Assembly (NCBI GenBank): GCA_002339265.1
Contig: DDKG01000152.1
Span: forward strand, 1-10,675
Direction: 5' to 3'
Length of the DNA stretch: 10,675 bases
Source of the DNA: Massilia sp. UBA2604
GTDB lineage: Bacteria > Pseudomonadota > Gammaproteobacteria > Burkholderiales > Burkholderiaceae_D
Shown here piece by piece: positions 1 to 6,377 of the stretch. Made by a program: the position numbers and the translations under genes. Below the pieces are notes generated by a model. The model saw only the letters and a program-made list of their open reading frames with translations. It was not told the DNA's origin and made no database searches. The first letter of the stretch is position 1, and every line of letters begins with the position of its first letter.

Positions 1-1338
1 GGTCTCGAAGGTATTGCCTTCACTGGTCGTCTCCAGTCCTTCCCAGCGCAGGCCGGCGTACATCGACCACTGCTTGCTCACGTTCCACTCGTCCTGGATG
101 TACAAGGCGAGGCGCTTGATGGTGGCGTCGTATTCCTCGCTCGACACGAGCTCGCGCCCGGCCAGCGGGAACACCTCGGCCTCGCCGCGCTCGTCCTCGC
201 GCAGCGTGTAGCCGGCATCCCAGCCCATCGCCAGCGCGTGATCCTTCTTCCACGGCGTCGTGTACTTGCCGACCATCGTCAGCCCGCGCTCGTCGGTCGC
301 GCTCAGGACGGCGGAGTCGCGCGCCAGGTCGTCCAGGCGGTAATCGAACTCGCGCCAGTCGCCGCGGTTGCGCATGCCGTTGGCGCCAAGCTTGAGGTCG
401 AGCTTCGCCCCCTCTTCCAGGTTATGCACCCAGTTCAGGTCCGTGCGCAGCATCGTATGGTTGCCGTCGTTGTTCATGTCGCGCACGTCGTACGCCGGTG
501 GCGCGCCAAGCTCGGTGTCGGTGACGGCATAGCCGTGATAGTCGTTGCGGTTATACGAGACCATCGTCTGCCAGCTGACCGTGTCGCCATTCTCGAGCGT
601 CCAGTTCAGGCGCGGCGTGAGATTGAAGCCGCGCGGGCTGCCGCTGTCGCTCTGCTCGGTGCGGCGCAGCTGCGTCAGGCGGCCTTCCGGGTCAAGCTGC
701 GTTTCCTCGTACGGCTGCTGACGGTCGAAGTTGTAGCGCCAGACGCTGGCGCCGAGCGAGTACGACATCCCGTCGATCCGGTCCGACATGTTCAGGCTGG
801 CGCTCGGATTGCTGGCGTCCTCGCTCTTGCCATAGCCGACGCGCAGTTCGCGCTGCGCTTTTCTCACCACGCGCTTGAGCACGATGTTGATGGTGCCGGC
901 GATCGACTGGGTCGAGAACTCGGCGCTGGCCGCGCGCAGGATCTCGATCCGTTCGATGACGTCCGGCGACAGCTGGTCGATGTCGAAGCCGGCCGGCGCG
1001 CGCTCGCCGTTGATCAGGATTTGCGTATAGCCGCTGCCCAGGCCGCGCATGCGGATCTCGCCGGCCCCGCGGCCGCCACCGCCGCCGACGGTGATGCCGG
1101 GCAGGCGCTTGAAGACGTCGAGCACCGAGGTGTCGCCATAGCGCTTGATTTCTTCGTTCGACACCACGATGCGGCTGGCGGTGTCGTCGCGCCGCGGGTC
1201 GTAGCTGTTGGTATCGGCCTTGACCTCGACCTGCTGCATGGTGTCGGTATTGACCGGTGGCGGGTCGGACGGCGGGTTGACCTGGGCGACGGCGGGCAGC
1301 GCAGCGAGAGACAGCGCGATGAGCGTTGGTCGGAGCAT
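1..1338 (-). CDS. TonB-dependent outer-membrane receptor (partial, 3' end cut by window edge)
   Basis: The first 446 codons of a TonB-dependent receptor, a 22-strand outer-membrane barrel with an N-terminal plug that takes up a scarce ligand using TonB/ExbB/ExbD energy. The protein starts MLRPTLIALSLAALPAVAQ, a signal peptide with likely cleavage after Ala18. QVEVKA at 36-41 resembles a TonB box. The plug spans about 50-156, with the glycine run GGGGGRGAGEIRMRG (85-99), QILINGE (106-112), IERIEILR (128-135) and GTINIVLKR (148-156). Barrel strands follow and run off the window. The start is uncertain: ATG at 1338 lacks a good ribosome site, whereas an in-frame TTG at 1362 has AGGGGGA three bases before it, giving eight more residues. 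It follows the receptor ending at 1453 by 114 bases on the same strand, so they may be co-transcribed. The ligand cannot be named. Confidence 0.88.
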   Translation of the reverse strand, partial: MLRPTLIALSLAALPAVAQVNPPSDPPPVNTDTMQQVEVKADTNSYDPRRDDTASRIVVSNEEIKRYGDTSVLDVFKRLPGITVGGGGGRGAGEIRMRGLGSGYTQILINGERAPAGFDIDQLSPDVIERIEILRAASAEFSTQSIAGTINIVLKRVVRKAQRELRVGYGKSEDASNPSASLNMSDRIDGMSYSLGASVWRYNFDRQQPYEETQLDPEGRLTQLRRTEQSDSGSPRGFNLTPRLNWTLENGDTVSWQTMVSYNRNDYHGYAVTDTELGAPPAYDVRDMNNDGNHTMLRTDLNWVHNLEEGAKLDLKLGANGMRNRGDWREFDYRLDDLARDSAVLSATDERGLTMVGKYTTPWKKDHALAMGWDAGYTLREDERGEAEVFPLAGRELVSSEEYDATIKRLALYIQDEWNVSKQWSMYAGLRWEGLETTSEGNTFET

Positions 1339-1345
1339 CGGAATC

Positions 1346-1370
1346 GGGGACGAAGTGGACAAATGTCCCC
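1346..1370. repeat. Inverted repeat GGGGAC-N13-GTCCCC just upstream of the partial receptor gene
   Basis: Six-base perfect arms at 1346-1351 and 1365-1370 with a 13-base spacer. On the minus-strand transcript the hairpin would end 7 bases before the ATG at 1338 and its 5' arm contains the only Shine-Dalgarno-like run (AGGGGGA). It could hide or present the ribosome site, or be chance in GC-rich DNA. The arms are seen directly; any function is inference. Confidence 0.3.
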
Positions 1371-1406
1371 CTATTCTGGCACAGCTCGCACCCCTCGAAC
1401 CGCCTC

Positions 1407-1426
1407 GCCGGAATTATTCATCCGGC
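1407..1426. repeat. Inverted repeat GCCGGA-N8-TCCGGC between the two receptor genes
   Basis: Six-base perfect arms at 1407-1412 and 1421-1426 around the AT-rich spacer attattca, inside the 114-base gap between the receptor genes. No T tract follows on either strand, so an intrinsic terminator is poorly supported. An operator for the downstream receptor or a processing hairpin are alternatives. I saw no convincing -35/-10 pair in this gap. Confidence 0.35.
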
Positions 1427-1452
1427 ATATCGCCCGTATTGACGGGGCCTGC

Positions 1453-3708
1453 TTACCGTGGCCCCATGCCGCCGCCTGGCGGACCGAAGCCCGGCCCGCC
1501 CGGTCCACGCGGACCGCGTCCCCCGCCGAAGGTGCCGAAGCGGTATGACAGGCCGACGTAGACCAGGCGTCCGTCCTGGCGGCGGATGCTGTATTCGCGC
1601 AGGCGGTCGGTCTCGGTGATCGACTCCGACTTCTGCGAATCGAAGACGTCGTTGACGTTGACGACCAGGCTCAGGGCCTGGCTCAGGTTGTGCCGGTAGT
1701 TCAGGTCTGCGGTGCGGGTCGGCTGGCGATACCCCTCGCCGAACAAGGTCTTGCCCTGGGCGTTGAGCACCAGCTGCAGGCTGTTGGCGGGATTGAACTG
1801 GTAATTAAAGCGCGCGCGGCCGGCGATCGAGGTCGCGCTGCGCTTGTCGTCGTCCTCGTTGCCCAGCACCGACTGCTCCGAATAGCCGATATTGCCGCTG
1901 GCATTGATCGTCAGCTTCGGCGTGGCGCGGCCGCTGAAAGTGAACTCCAGGCCGCCCGAGCGGCTGGTGCCGGCGTTTTCGCGCGTGGTCAGCAGCACGG
2001 TGTCCGAGATGAAGTAGCGGCGCTCCGAAATCAGGTCGGTGTCGCGGCGCGCGTACAGGCGCACATTGGTCTCGATGTTGCCAAGCTTCGTCTCGACACC
2101 CAGTTCGAGCGAGTCGGACTCGGTCGGCATCAGGTCGGGATTACCCGACGAGACGTTGGTTTCGTCGCGGTAGATCACGAAGGGATTCAGGTCCGAGGCG
2201 CCGGGGCGGCGGATGCGGTGCGCATAGCTCAGGCGCAGCGCCGTGTCGTCCGACAGGTTATAGGTGAGGAAGGCGCTGGGTATCGCTTCCAGGTAGTGGT
2301 TGCCGGCCTGGATCCCGGTGGTGACCTGGTCCATGTCGAGATCGGTGTATTCGGTGCGCAGGCCGCCCAGCACGCCCCACTTGTCTCCCAGGCGCATCTG
2401 GTAGCTGCCGTACAGCGCCAGCGTGGTGTCGACCAGCTCGAAGCGGTTGGTGCGCGATGCGTTCACGGTTTCGAACAGCGTGGCCGGGTCGACGTTGAGG
2501 AAGCGGGTGTCGATCACGCTGCTGTTGCGCGCCACCTTGTAGCCGAGCTTGAGCACGCCTGCCTCGCCCGGACGTTCGTAGTCGCCGGTGAAGTCGATGA
2601 TGCGGGTCTCGTTCAGGTTGTCCTGGCGGGTCAGCGGATCGGACGAATTGATCGGCCGCACCGTGTAGTCGCTGACGAAGCGCGCGTCGCCCTCGCCACG
2701 GGTGCCGGACAGGCGCAGGTCGGTCTTGAAGATCTCGCCCGGCAGCGTCCCCTTGTGGTCCCACCCGGCACTCAGGCCATAGCTGCGATTATTGTTGTCG
2801 CGCACGGTCGAGCGCTGGTAGTCGCTCTCGACGACGCCACGTTCGTCGGTGCCGCGATAGCGCTCGGACGACAAGCCGTCCTGGCTGCTGACATTGACAT
2901 TGGCCTTGACCGAGATGACGTCCTTCTCGCCCAGGTTGTAGGTGAGCGAGCCGTTGGCGCCGGCGGACTCGGTGTCGTTTTCGCTGTACGAGCTCTGCGC
3001 GCTGCTGGCCACGGCGCCGGTGGCCGGGTCGATGCGGTCGCGCGTCGTCTCGCCGGTCGAGCCGCGCGTGTCGCGGCGGCCGAACAGCGCGCCCTGCACG
3101 CTCAGGCGTCCGCCCGTATAGCTGCCGAAGGTCGAGGCGTTGAAGCGGCCTTCCTGGCCGGCGTTGGCATTGACCACGCCGAAGCTGCCCGGCGTGCGCT
3201 CGCGCCGCATCACCAGATTGATGATCGGCCCGCCGCCGCCTTCGTTGCCGAACTGCGCGCCGGGATTGTTGATCACCTCCACCGACTCGAGGTCGGCGGC
3301 CGGCAGCGCAGCCAGGGCGGCGGCGCGGTTATCGCCCTGCATCATGGCGGACGGCTTGCCGTCGATGAGGATCTGCACATTGCTGCGCCCGCGCAGGGTC
3401 ACGTTGCCGTCCGGGTCGACCGCGACCGACGGCACCTTGTTCAGGGTGTCGGCGATGGTGTCGTTGGTGGCGGCCGAATCGCTCTTGACGTCATAGGCCT
3501 GGCGATCGATGCGGTTCGACGAGCGCACGGCGCTGACCGAGACCGTCGACTCCACCGGAACCGTAGCTTCCAGTGCGGGGGTGGCCGGTGCGGGGGCGAC
3601 AGGCGCGGTTACGGCAGGCGGCTGCTGGACGCTGGCGTGAGCGGGTGCGAGCAGCGTGCCCGCCACGATCGGCGCGAGCAACAAAACGGAAGAATGGCGA
3701 CGTGGCAT
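1453..3708 (-). CDS. TonB-dependent receptor, outer-membrane beta-barrel family, with Gly/Pro-rich C-terminal tail
   Basis: A complete 751-residue outer-membrane receptor. The signal peptide is MPRRHSSVLLLAPIVAGTLL followed by APAHA, with likely cleavage after Ala25. A Pro/Ala-rich stretch (29-46) leads to a TonB-box-like STVSVSA (54-60). The plug (about 72-170) shows DTLNKVPSVAVDPDGNVTLRG, split around 87-107, then QILIDGKPS (112-120), LESVEVINNPGAQFG (140-154) and PIINLVMRR (161-169). This looks most like the 'outer membrane beta-barrel family' receptors (PF14905-type), recognised by eye only. The last barrel strand reads YVGLSYRF (717-724), and 24 residues follow (728-751), of which 13 are Gly and 6 Pro. 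The frame stays open upstream to 4203, but that part is antisense to the peroxidase gene. ATG at 3708 was chosen because it directly precedes the signal peptide. Its ribosome site is weak. It is probably the first gene of a two-receptor unit; its ligand is unknown. Confidence 0.93.
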   Translation of the reverse strand: MPRRHSSVLLLAPIVAGTLLAPAHASVQQPPAVTAPVAPAPATPALEATVPVESTVSVSAVRSSNRIDRQAYDVKSDSAATNDTIADTLNKVPSVAVDPDGNVTLRGRSNVQILIDGKPSAMMQGDNRAAALAALPAADLESVEVINNPGAQFGNEGGGGPIINLVMRRERTPGSFGVVNANAGQEGRFNASTFGSYTGGRLSVQGALFGRRDTRGSTGETTRDRIDPATGAVASSAQSSYSENDTESAGANGSLTYNLGEKDVISVKANVNVSSQDGLSSERYRGTDERGVVESDYQRSTVRDNNNRSYGLSAGWDHKGTLPGEIFKTDLRLSGTRGEGDARFVSDYTVRPINSSDPLTRQDNLNETRIIDFTGDYERPGEAGVLKLGYKVARNSSVIDTRFLNVDPATLFETVNASRTNRFELVDTTLALYGSYQMRLGDKWGVLGGLRTEYTDLDMDQVTTGIQAGNHYLEAIPSAFLTYNLSDDTALRLSYAHRIRRPGASDLNPFVIYRDETNVSSGNPDLMPTESDSLELGVETKLGNIETNVRLYARRDTDLISERRYFISDTVLLTTRENAGTSRSGGLEFTFSGRATPKLTINASGNIGYSEQSVLGNEDDDKRSATSIAGRARFNYQFNPANSLQLVLNAQGKTLFGEGYRQPTRTADLNYRHNLSQALSLVVNVNDVFDSQKSESITETDRLREYSIRRQDGRLVYVGLSYRFGTFGGGRGPRGPGGPGFGPPGGGMGPR

Positions 3709-3725
3709 GACGACCCAGGGTGCTG

Positions 3726-3749
3726 GACAATTAAACGAGCGTAATTGTC
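3726..3749. promoter_or_regulatory. Perfect inverted repeat GACAATTA-N8-TAATTGTC, candidate operator of the receptor gene
   Basis: Two 8-base arms (3726-3733 and 3742-3749) are exact reverse complements around the 8-base spacer aacgagcg. Arm centres are 16 bases apart, about one and a half helical turns. The site lies 18-41 bases upstream of the receptor start at 3708. It overlaps both plausible -10 elements on the minus strand: TTTAAT (3730-3735) and TACGCT (3738-3743). That position suits a repressor. An RNA hairpin in the leader is the alternative, but the stem is AT-rich. No regulator gene adjoins it in the window. Confidence 0.55.
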
Positions 3750-3766
3750 GCACGCGATTTGGCCAA
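3738..3766 (-). promoter_or_regulatory. Candidate sigma-70-like promoter for the receptor gene
   Basis: On the minus strand TTGGCC (3766-3761) is followed after 17 bases by TACGCT (3743-3738), a modest -35/-10 match. A better -10, TTTAAT at 3735-3730, has no good -35 at the right distance. Either would put the start of transcription within about 10-30 bases of the ATG at 3708. The prediction is by eye and weak, but it is the only AT-rich stretch in the gap. Confidence 0.3.
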
Positions 3767-3881
3767 AAGACGTTAAGAAATGCTAAGACGCAATAAAAGT
3801 CACAGGCATGACTCGATCCGGCGCCTTGCGTCAGCATGCGCGTTGCGCCGCCTTCGCGTAAACTCGGCCATTCACTCATTC

Positions 3882-3886
3882 GGAGA
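3882..3886 (+). promoter_or_regulatory. Ribosome binding site of the peroxidase gene
   Basis: GGAGA sits 8 bases before the ATG at 3895, a standard Shine-Dalgarno placement that fixes the start codon. No clear -35/-10 pair is visible for this gene in the 186-base divergent gap. Confidence 0.75.
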
Positions 3887-3894
3887 CAGACACC

Positions 3895-4374
3895 ATGACC
3901 GCCTACGATTTCAACGCCACCGCCCTCGACGGCCAGCCGGTCGACCTGGCACGCTATCGCGGCAAGGCGCTCCTGATCGTCAATACCGCCAGCGCCTGCG
4001 GCTTCACCCCGCAATACCAGGGCCTGGAAGAACTGCAGCGCCGCTATGCGGATCAGGGCCTGGTGGTGCTCGGCTTCCCGTGCAACCAATTCGGCCGCCA
4101 GGAACCGGGCAGCGAGGCCGAGATCGGCGCCTTCTGTGAAAAGAACTACGGCGTCACCTTCCCGATGTTCGCCAAGATCGACGTCAACGGCGACGACGCC
4201 CACCCGCTGTTCAAGTTCCTGAAAGGCGAGGCGCCGGGCGTGCTGGGCACCGAGGGCATCAAGTGGAACTTCACCAAGTTCCTGGTCAATAAGGAAGGCG
4301 CGGTAGTCAGGCGTTATGCGCCGGCCACCAAGCCGGAAGAACTGAAGGGCGATATCGAGAAGCTGCTGGCCTGA
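3895..4374 (+). CDS. Glutathione peroxidase family thiol peroxidase (Cys type)
   Basis: A 159-residue peroxidase of the GPx/BtuE family, which reduces hydrogen peroxide and organic hydroperoxides in the cytoplasm; no signal peptide is present. The active-site motif NTASACGFTPQY (30-41) carries Cys35 where animal enzymes have selenocysteine. LGFPCNQFGRQEPG (59-72) supplies catalytic Gln69, and KWNFTKFLV (123-131) supplies Trp124 and Asn125. Cys81 in FCEKNYGVTFP lies 46 residues after Cys35, where thioredoxin-dependent family members keep their resolving cysteine. Thioredoxin is therefore a more likely electron donor than glutathione (inference). The length is typical. It is transcribed away from the receptor genes and converges on the gene ending at 4379, with only four bases between the two stop codons. 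Confidence 0.97.
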   Translation: MTAYDFNATALDGQPVDLARYRGKALLIVNTASACGFTPQYQGLEELQRRYADQGLVVLGFPCNQFGRQEPGSEAEIGAFCEKNYGVTFPMFAKIDVNGDDAHPLFKFLKGEAPGVLGTEGIKWNFTKFLVNKEGAVVRRYAPATKPEELKGDIEKLLA

Positions 4375-4378
4375 TGCC

Positions 4379-4894
4379 TTACTGCGCCACGGTTCGCACC
4401 TGCTCGAGCATGCGGGCGATCTCCGCCGGCACCGTCTCGTTGAGCCGCTTCATGACCACGGGCTCGCGTCCCGGCCATGAGCAGGTCAGTGTCGGGCCCA
4501 CCGCATCGTAACGGCAGGTGGTCCCGGCGCGCCGGGCTCTTTCCGCGTCCTTTGGATCGAGTGCGACCACGCGGACCGTCAGTGTCGCGCCATCCAGTGT
4601 CGCACGCACCGGAAAACCGATGATTGCGCGCACTTCAGGTCCGGCGTCATCCTTGCCGTCAATACGCTGGGGACGTGACGTCGAACCGACCATGGCGCCG
4701 TAGCCATCAGCGTCCAGATGCATCTGGGACTGCCCGGATTCGCCGTCGTACAGCGATTCGGCCGTGCCCCAACTACCAGTCAGGTGAGTCGGCAAGACGT
4801 CGGCTGCGGTGGCAGCCCCATGCCAGGCAAGCATGCAGGCCAGCAGCACGGTGTGCCTGCCCGGCGCGGATAGCAGCAATAATGGACTTTTCAT
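4379..4894 (-). CDS. Secreted hypothetical protein, last gene of the DUF2145 cluster
   Basis: A 171-residue protein that I do not recognise. It starts with a hydrophobic export signal, MKSPLLLLSAPGRHTVLLAC then MLAWHGAATA, with likely cleavage after Ala30. LLAC at 17-20 faintly resembles a lipobox, but Arg13 just before it makes a lipoprotein less likely. The mature part begins DVLPTHLTGSWGTAESLY and looks like a small, mostly beta periplasmic domain. It has two cysteines, Cys127 and Cys138 (CRYDAVGPTLTC), which could form a disulfide after export. The start is ATG at 4894, preceded closely by AGGGGGA. An in-frame TTG at 4918, three bases after the upstream stop, would add eight residues and weaken the signal peptide. 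It lies 27 bases after the DUF2145 gene, so co-transcription is likely. Confidence 0.82.
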   Translation of the reverse strand: MKSPLLLLSAPGRHTVLLACMLAWHGAATAADVLPTHLTGSWGTAESLYDGESGQSQMHLDADGYGAMVGSTSRPQRIDGKDDAGPEVRAIIGFPVRATLDGATLTVRVVALDPKDAERARRAGTTCRYDAVGPTLTCSWPGREPVVMKRLNETVPAEIARMLEQVRTVAQ

Positions 4895-4921
4895 CGCTCC
4901 CCCTACTGTCGACTTCAATGC

Positions 4922-5854
4922 TCACTGCGCGAGCGTCATCACCTCGTCATCCGGCCCCGGCTCGCACGCCGCCCCAAGCGGCTCCCAGCCGCGCCGCACG
5001 ACGATGCGGCCCTCGTCGTGGCAGATCTCCACCCGCCGCGTCTGCGGCGCGCGCTGGCGCACGAAGGCTTCGATCGAGGCCGGCACGCTCACCTGCAGCG
5101 CGAGGGCGTGCAGGTCGTCCACCGGATGGTCGTTCACGTGCACCAGCGGCACGAACTGCCCGGCGAACATCAGCAAGTGGCCCGGCACCCTGACCGGCCC
5201 GGCGACGTAGCCCTGCGCGCGCAGCCAGTCCTGCGCGTGTTCGCGCACCTGCCCGTCCTTTCCCGTGACGCCGCCCCAGGCGCCCGCCAGCAGCTCGGCG
5301 ACCCACTGGTTGCAGTTCTGGTAATCGGTGCCATACGCATAGGCATTCGCGCTGTACTTCCCCGCCAGCAGCGACAGCGCCAGCTGCTTGTCGCGCGCGG
5401 CGCGTTCGAGTTGGGCCCCGTCTTCCTTGGGCAGGAACAGCAGCGAAACATGGCCGCTGGATGGCGCGTCGGCGCCGAGCGCGAAGCCCGAGATGCCCTG
5501 GTCGAACAGGTGCGGACGCGCATCGTCGCAGGCGTAATACAGCTGGCGCACGGCCCAGGCGCCGCCGGGATCGTCGCGCAGAGGGTCACCACGCAGAGCA
5601 ACGCCGGCATGCGAATACAGCAGGCCGAAACGACTCAGGTCCACCCCGGCGCGGGAGATCAGGGCGACCTTGCCGCCCGAGCGTTCGAGTTCCTCGCGCA
5701 CCACGCCGGCAAAGCGCAGCACGCGGTCCTGTTCGAGCGCGGTAATGTCGCTCTCGCGCTCGCAGAAGGTCGGCAAGCCGGCCCAGGCCGCGCCGCTGAT
5801 GAACGTCGCGCACAGGCCGAGCGCCAGCGCGGCGATCGTCCTGCGCAGCCGCAT
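4922..5854 (-). CDS. DUF2145 family exported protein, possible permuted papain-like hydrolase
   Basis: A 310-residue exported protein that I assign to DUF2145, a family without a known function. A signal peptide (1-25, ending SGAAWA) precedes the mature N terminus GLPTFCERES. The conserved-looking core has FGLLYSHAGVAL (76-87) with His82, QLYYACDD (104-111), GHVSLLFLP (134-142) and YGTDYQNCNQWVAELL (174-189) with Cys181. A His early and an Asn-Cys later is the order seen in circularly permuted NlpC/P60-type enzymes such as the YiiX/YaeF and LRAT groups, so a periplasmic thiol hydrolase or acyltransferase is possible. This is inference from motifs, not a demonstrated homology. The gene begins in a TGATG overlap with the stop of the Ser-rich gene, implying translational coupling, and is followed 27 bases later by another exported protein. 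Confidence 0.9.
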   Translation of the reverse strand: MRLRRTIAALALGLCATFISGAAWAGLPTFCERESDITALEQDRVLRFAGVVREELERSGGKVALISRAGVDLSRFGLLYSHAGVALRGDPLRDDPGGAWAVRQLYYACDDARPHLFDQGISGFALGADAPSSGHVSLLFLPKEDGAQLERAARDKQLALSLLAGKYSANAYAYGTDYQNCNQWVAELLAGAWGGVTGKDGQVREHAQDWLRAQGYVAGPVRVPGHLLMFAGQFVPLVHVNDHPVDDLHALALQVSVPASIEAFVRQRAPQTRRVEICHDEGRIVVRRGWEPLGAACEPGPDDEVMTLAQ

Positions 5855-6315
5855 CAGATGACGACTTTGCGCGACGCCAGGTCGCGCTGCCAGTCGTCCT
5901 GCAGCGCCAGGAAGAACGGACGCTGGGTGTCGGCGTGGGCGAATTCATAGCCATAGACGCGCTCGTTCACGCGCACCACGTCGCCGGCATTGACCTGGCG
6001 CTGGGCCAAGGCGCGGTTCGGCACGTCGAGGAAGAAGGTGCGGGCCTGGCCCGCTTCGGCGCGCAGGGTCAGGCGGGTGGTGTCGGGCTTGTTCAGGGCA
6101 TTGGCGATGTCGATCACACGGTAATCGCCCGCCGCGACCTTGTTGTCGCCGCTCGAGCTGGTGCTGGAATCGCTGATCGAATCGGAGATGCTGGCCGAGG
6201 ACGCCGAGCCGGCGCTGGAGGCCGAGGAGGCGAAGCTTTCGGCCTGGACCGGGATGGCGCAGGCGGCCGCAAACGCAGCGAAGCACAAGGAACGGGAGAG
6301 AATTGGCAAAGTCAT
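5854..6315 (-). CDS. Secreted protein with Ser-rich segment, coupled to the DUF2145 gene
   Basis: A 153-residue protein not recognised by family. The signal peptide is MTLPILSRSLCFAAFAAACA then IPVQA, with likely cleavage after Ala25. Residues 27-56 form a low-complexity stretch in which 17 of 30 residues are serine, mixed with Ala, Asp, Ile and Thr; it is probably a flexible, possibly modified linker. A compact domain (about 60-153) follows, with YRVIDIANALN, TRLTLRAEAGQARTFFLDVP, DVVRVNERVYGYEF and QRPFFLALQDDW; the alternating hydrophobic pattern suggests beta structure. Its TGA overlaps the DUF2145 ATG by one base (TGATG). The ATG at 6315 has only a weak upstream purine run (GAAAG) but overlaps the end of a possible leader ORF (ATGA). 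The two proteins probably act together in the periplasm (inference). Confidence 0.85.
   Translation of the reverse strand: MTLPILSRSLCFAAFAAACAIPVQAESFASSASSAGSASSASISDSISDSSTSSSGDNKVAAGDYRVIDIANALNKPDTTRLTLRAEAGQARTFFLDVPNRALAQRQVNAGDVVRVNERVYGYEFAHADTQRPFFLALQDDWQRDLASRKVVI
6148..6237 (-). other. Ser-rich low-complexity coding segment
   Basis: This encodes residues 27-56 of the exported protein above, of which 17 of 30 are serine. The repeated units such as SSASSAGSASSAS and SDSISDSSTSSS look slippage-generated at the peptide level, although AGC and TCx codons are mixed, so the DNA is not a simple tandem repeat. Confidence 0.7.
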
Positions 6316-6377
6316 AACAGGCTTTCATTGTCGAGCAGAACGCTCACATGGTACAAGCCCTTGCCGCGGATGACCAT
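6312..6377 (-). CDS. Possible 21-residue leader ORF overlapping the Ser-rich gene start
   Basis: An ATG-initiated ORF beginning MVIRGKGLYHVSVLL, 21 codons long, fills most of the gap before the Ser-rich gene. Its TGA overlaps the next ATG in an ATGA arrangement, the usual signature of translational coupling. About 15 of its 20 non-start codons end in G or C, like the real genes here. Against it, no Shine-Dalgarno sequence precedes the ATG; a 12-base GC palindrome lies there instead. It may be a leader peptide, a remnant of a gene's 3' end, or chance. It is in the same frame as the orphan ORF that ends at 6420. Confidence 0.3.
   Translation of the reverse strand: MVIRGKGLYHVSVLLDNESLL

Noticed and set aside
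238..1548. A 436-codon open frame on the plus strand across the partial receptor
   Set aside because: Antisense to the receptor with plug and TonB-box motifs. No recognisable domain, signal or ribosome site.
1690..3744. A 684-codon open frame on the plus strand
   Set aside because: It lies antisense to the clear receptor gene. Its product is Ala/Val/Arg/Gly-rich low complexity with no motif, the usual result of reading a GC-rich gene on the opposite strand.
3709..4203. In-frame upstream extension of the complete receptor gene on the minus strand
   Set aside because: It would put 165 residues ahead of a good signal peptide and runs antisense through the glutathione peroxidase gene and the AT-rich promoter gap.
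4321..4336. Hairpin CCGGC-N6-GCCGG near the end of the peroxidase gene as a terminator
   Set aside because: It lies inside codons 143-148 of the peroxidase with no following T run on the plus strand, so it cannot be called a terminator from sequence alone.
5018..5950. A 310-codon plus-strand frame over the DUF2145 gene
   Set aside because: Antisense to a gene with signal peptide, conserved motifs and coupled starts. The product is low complexity.
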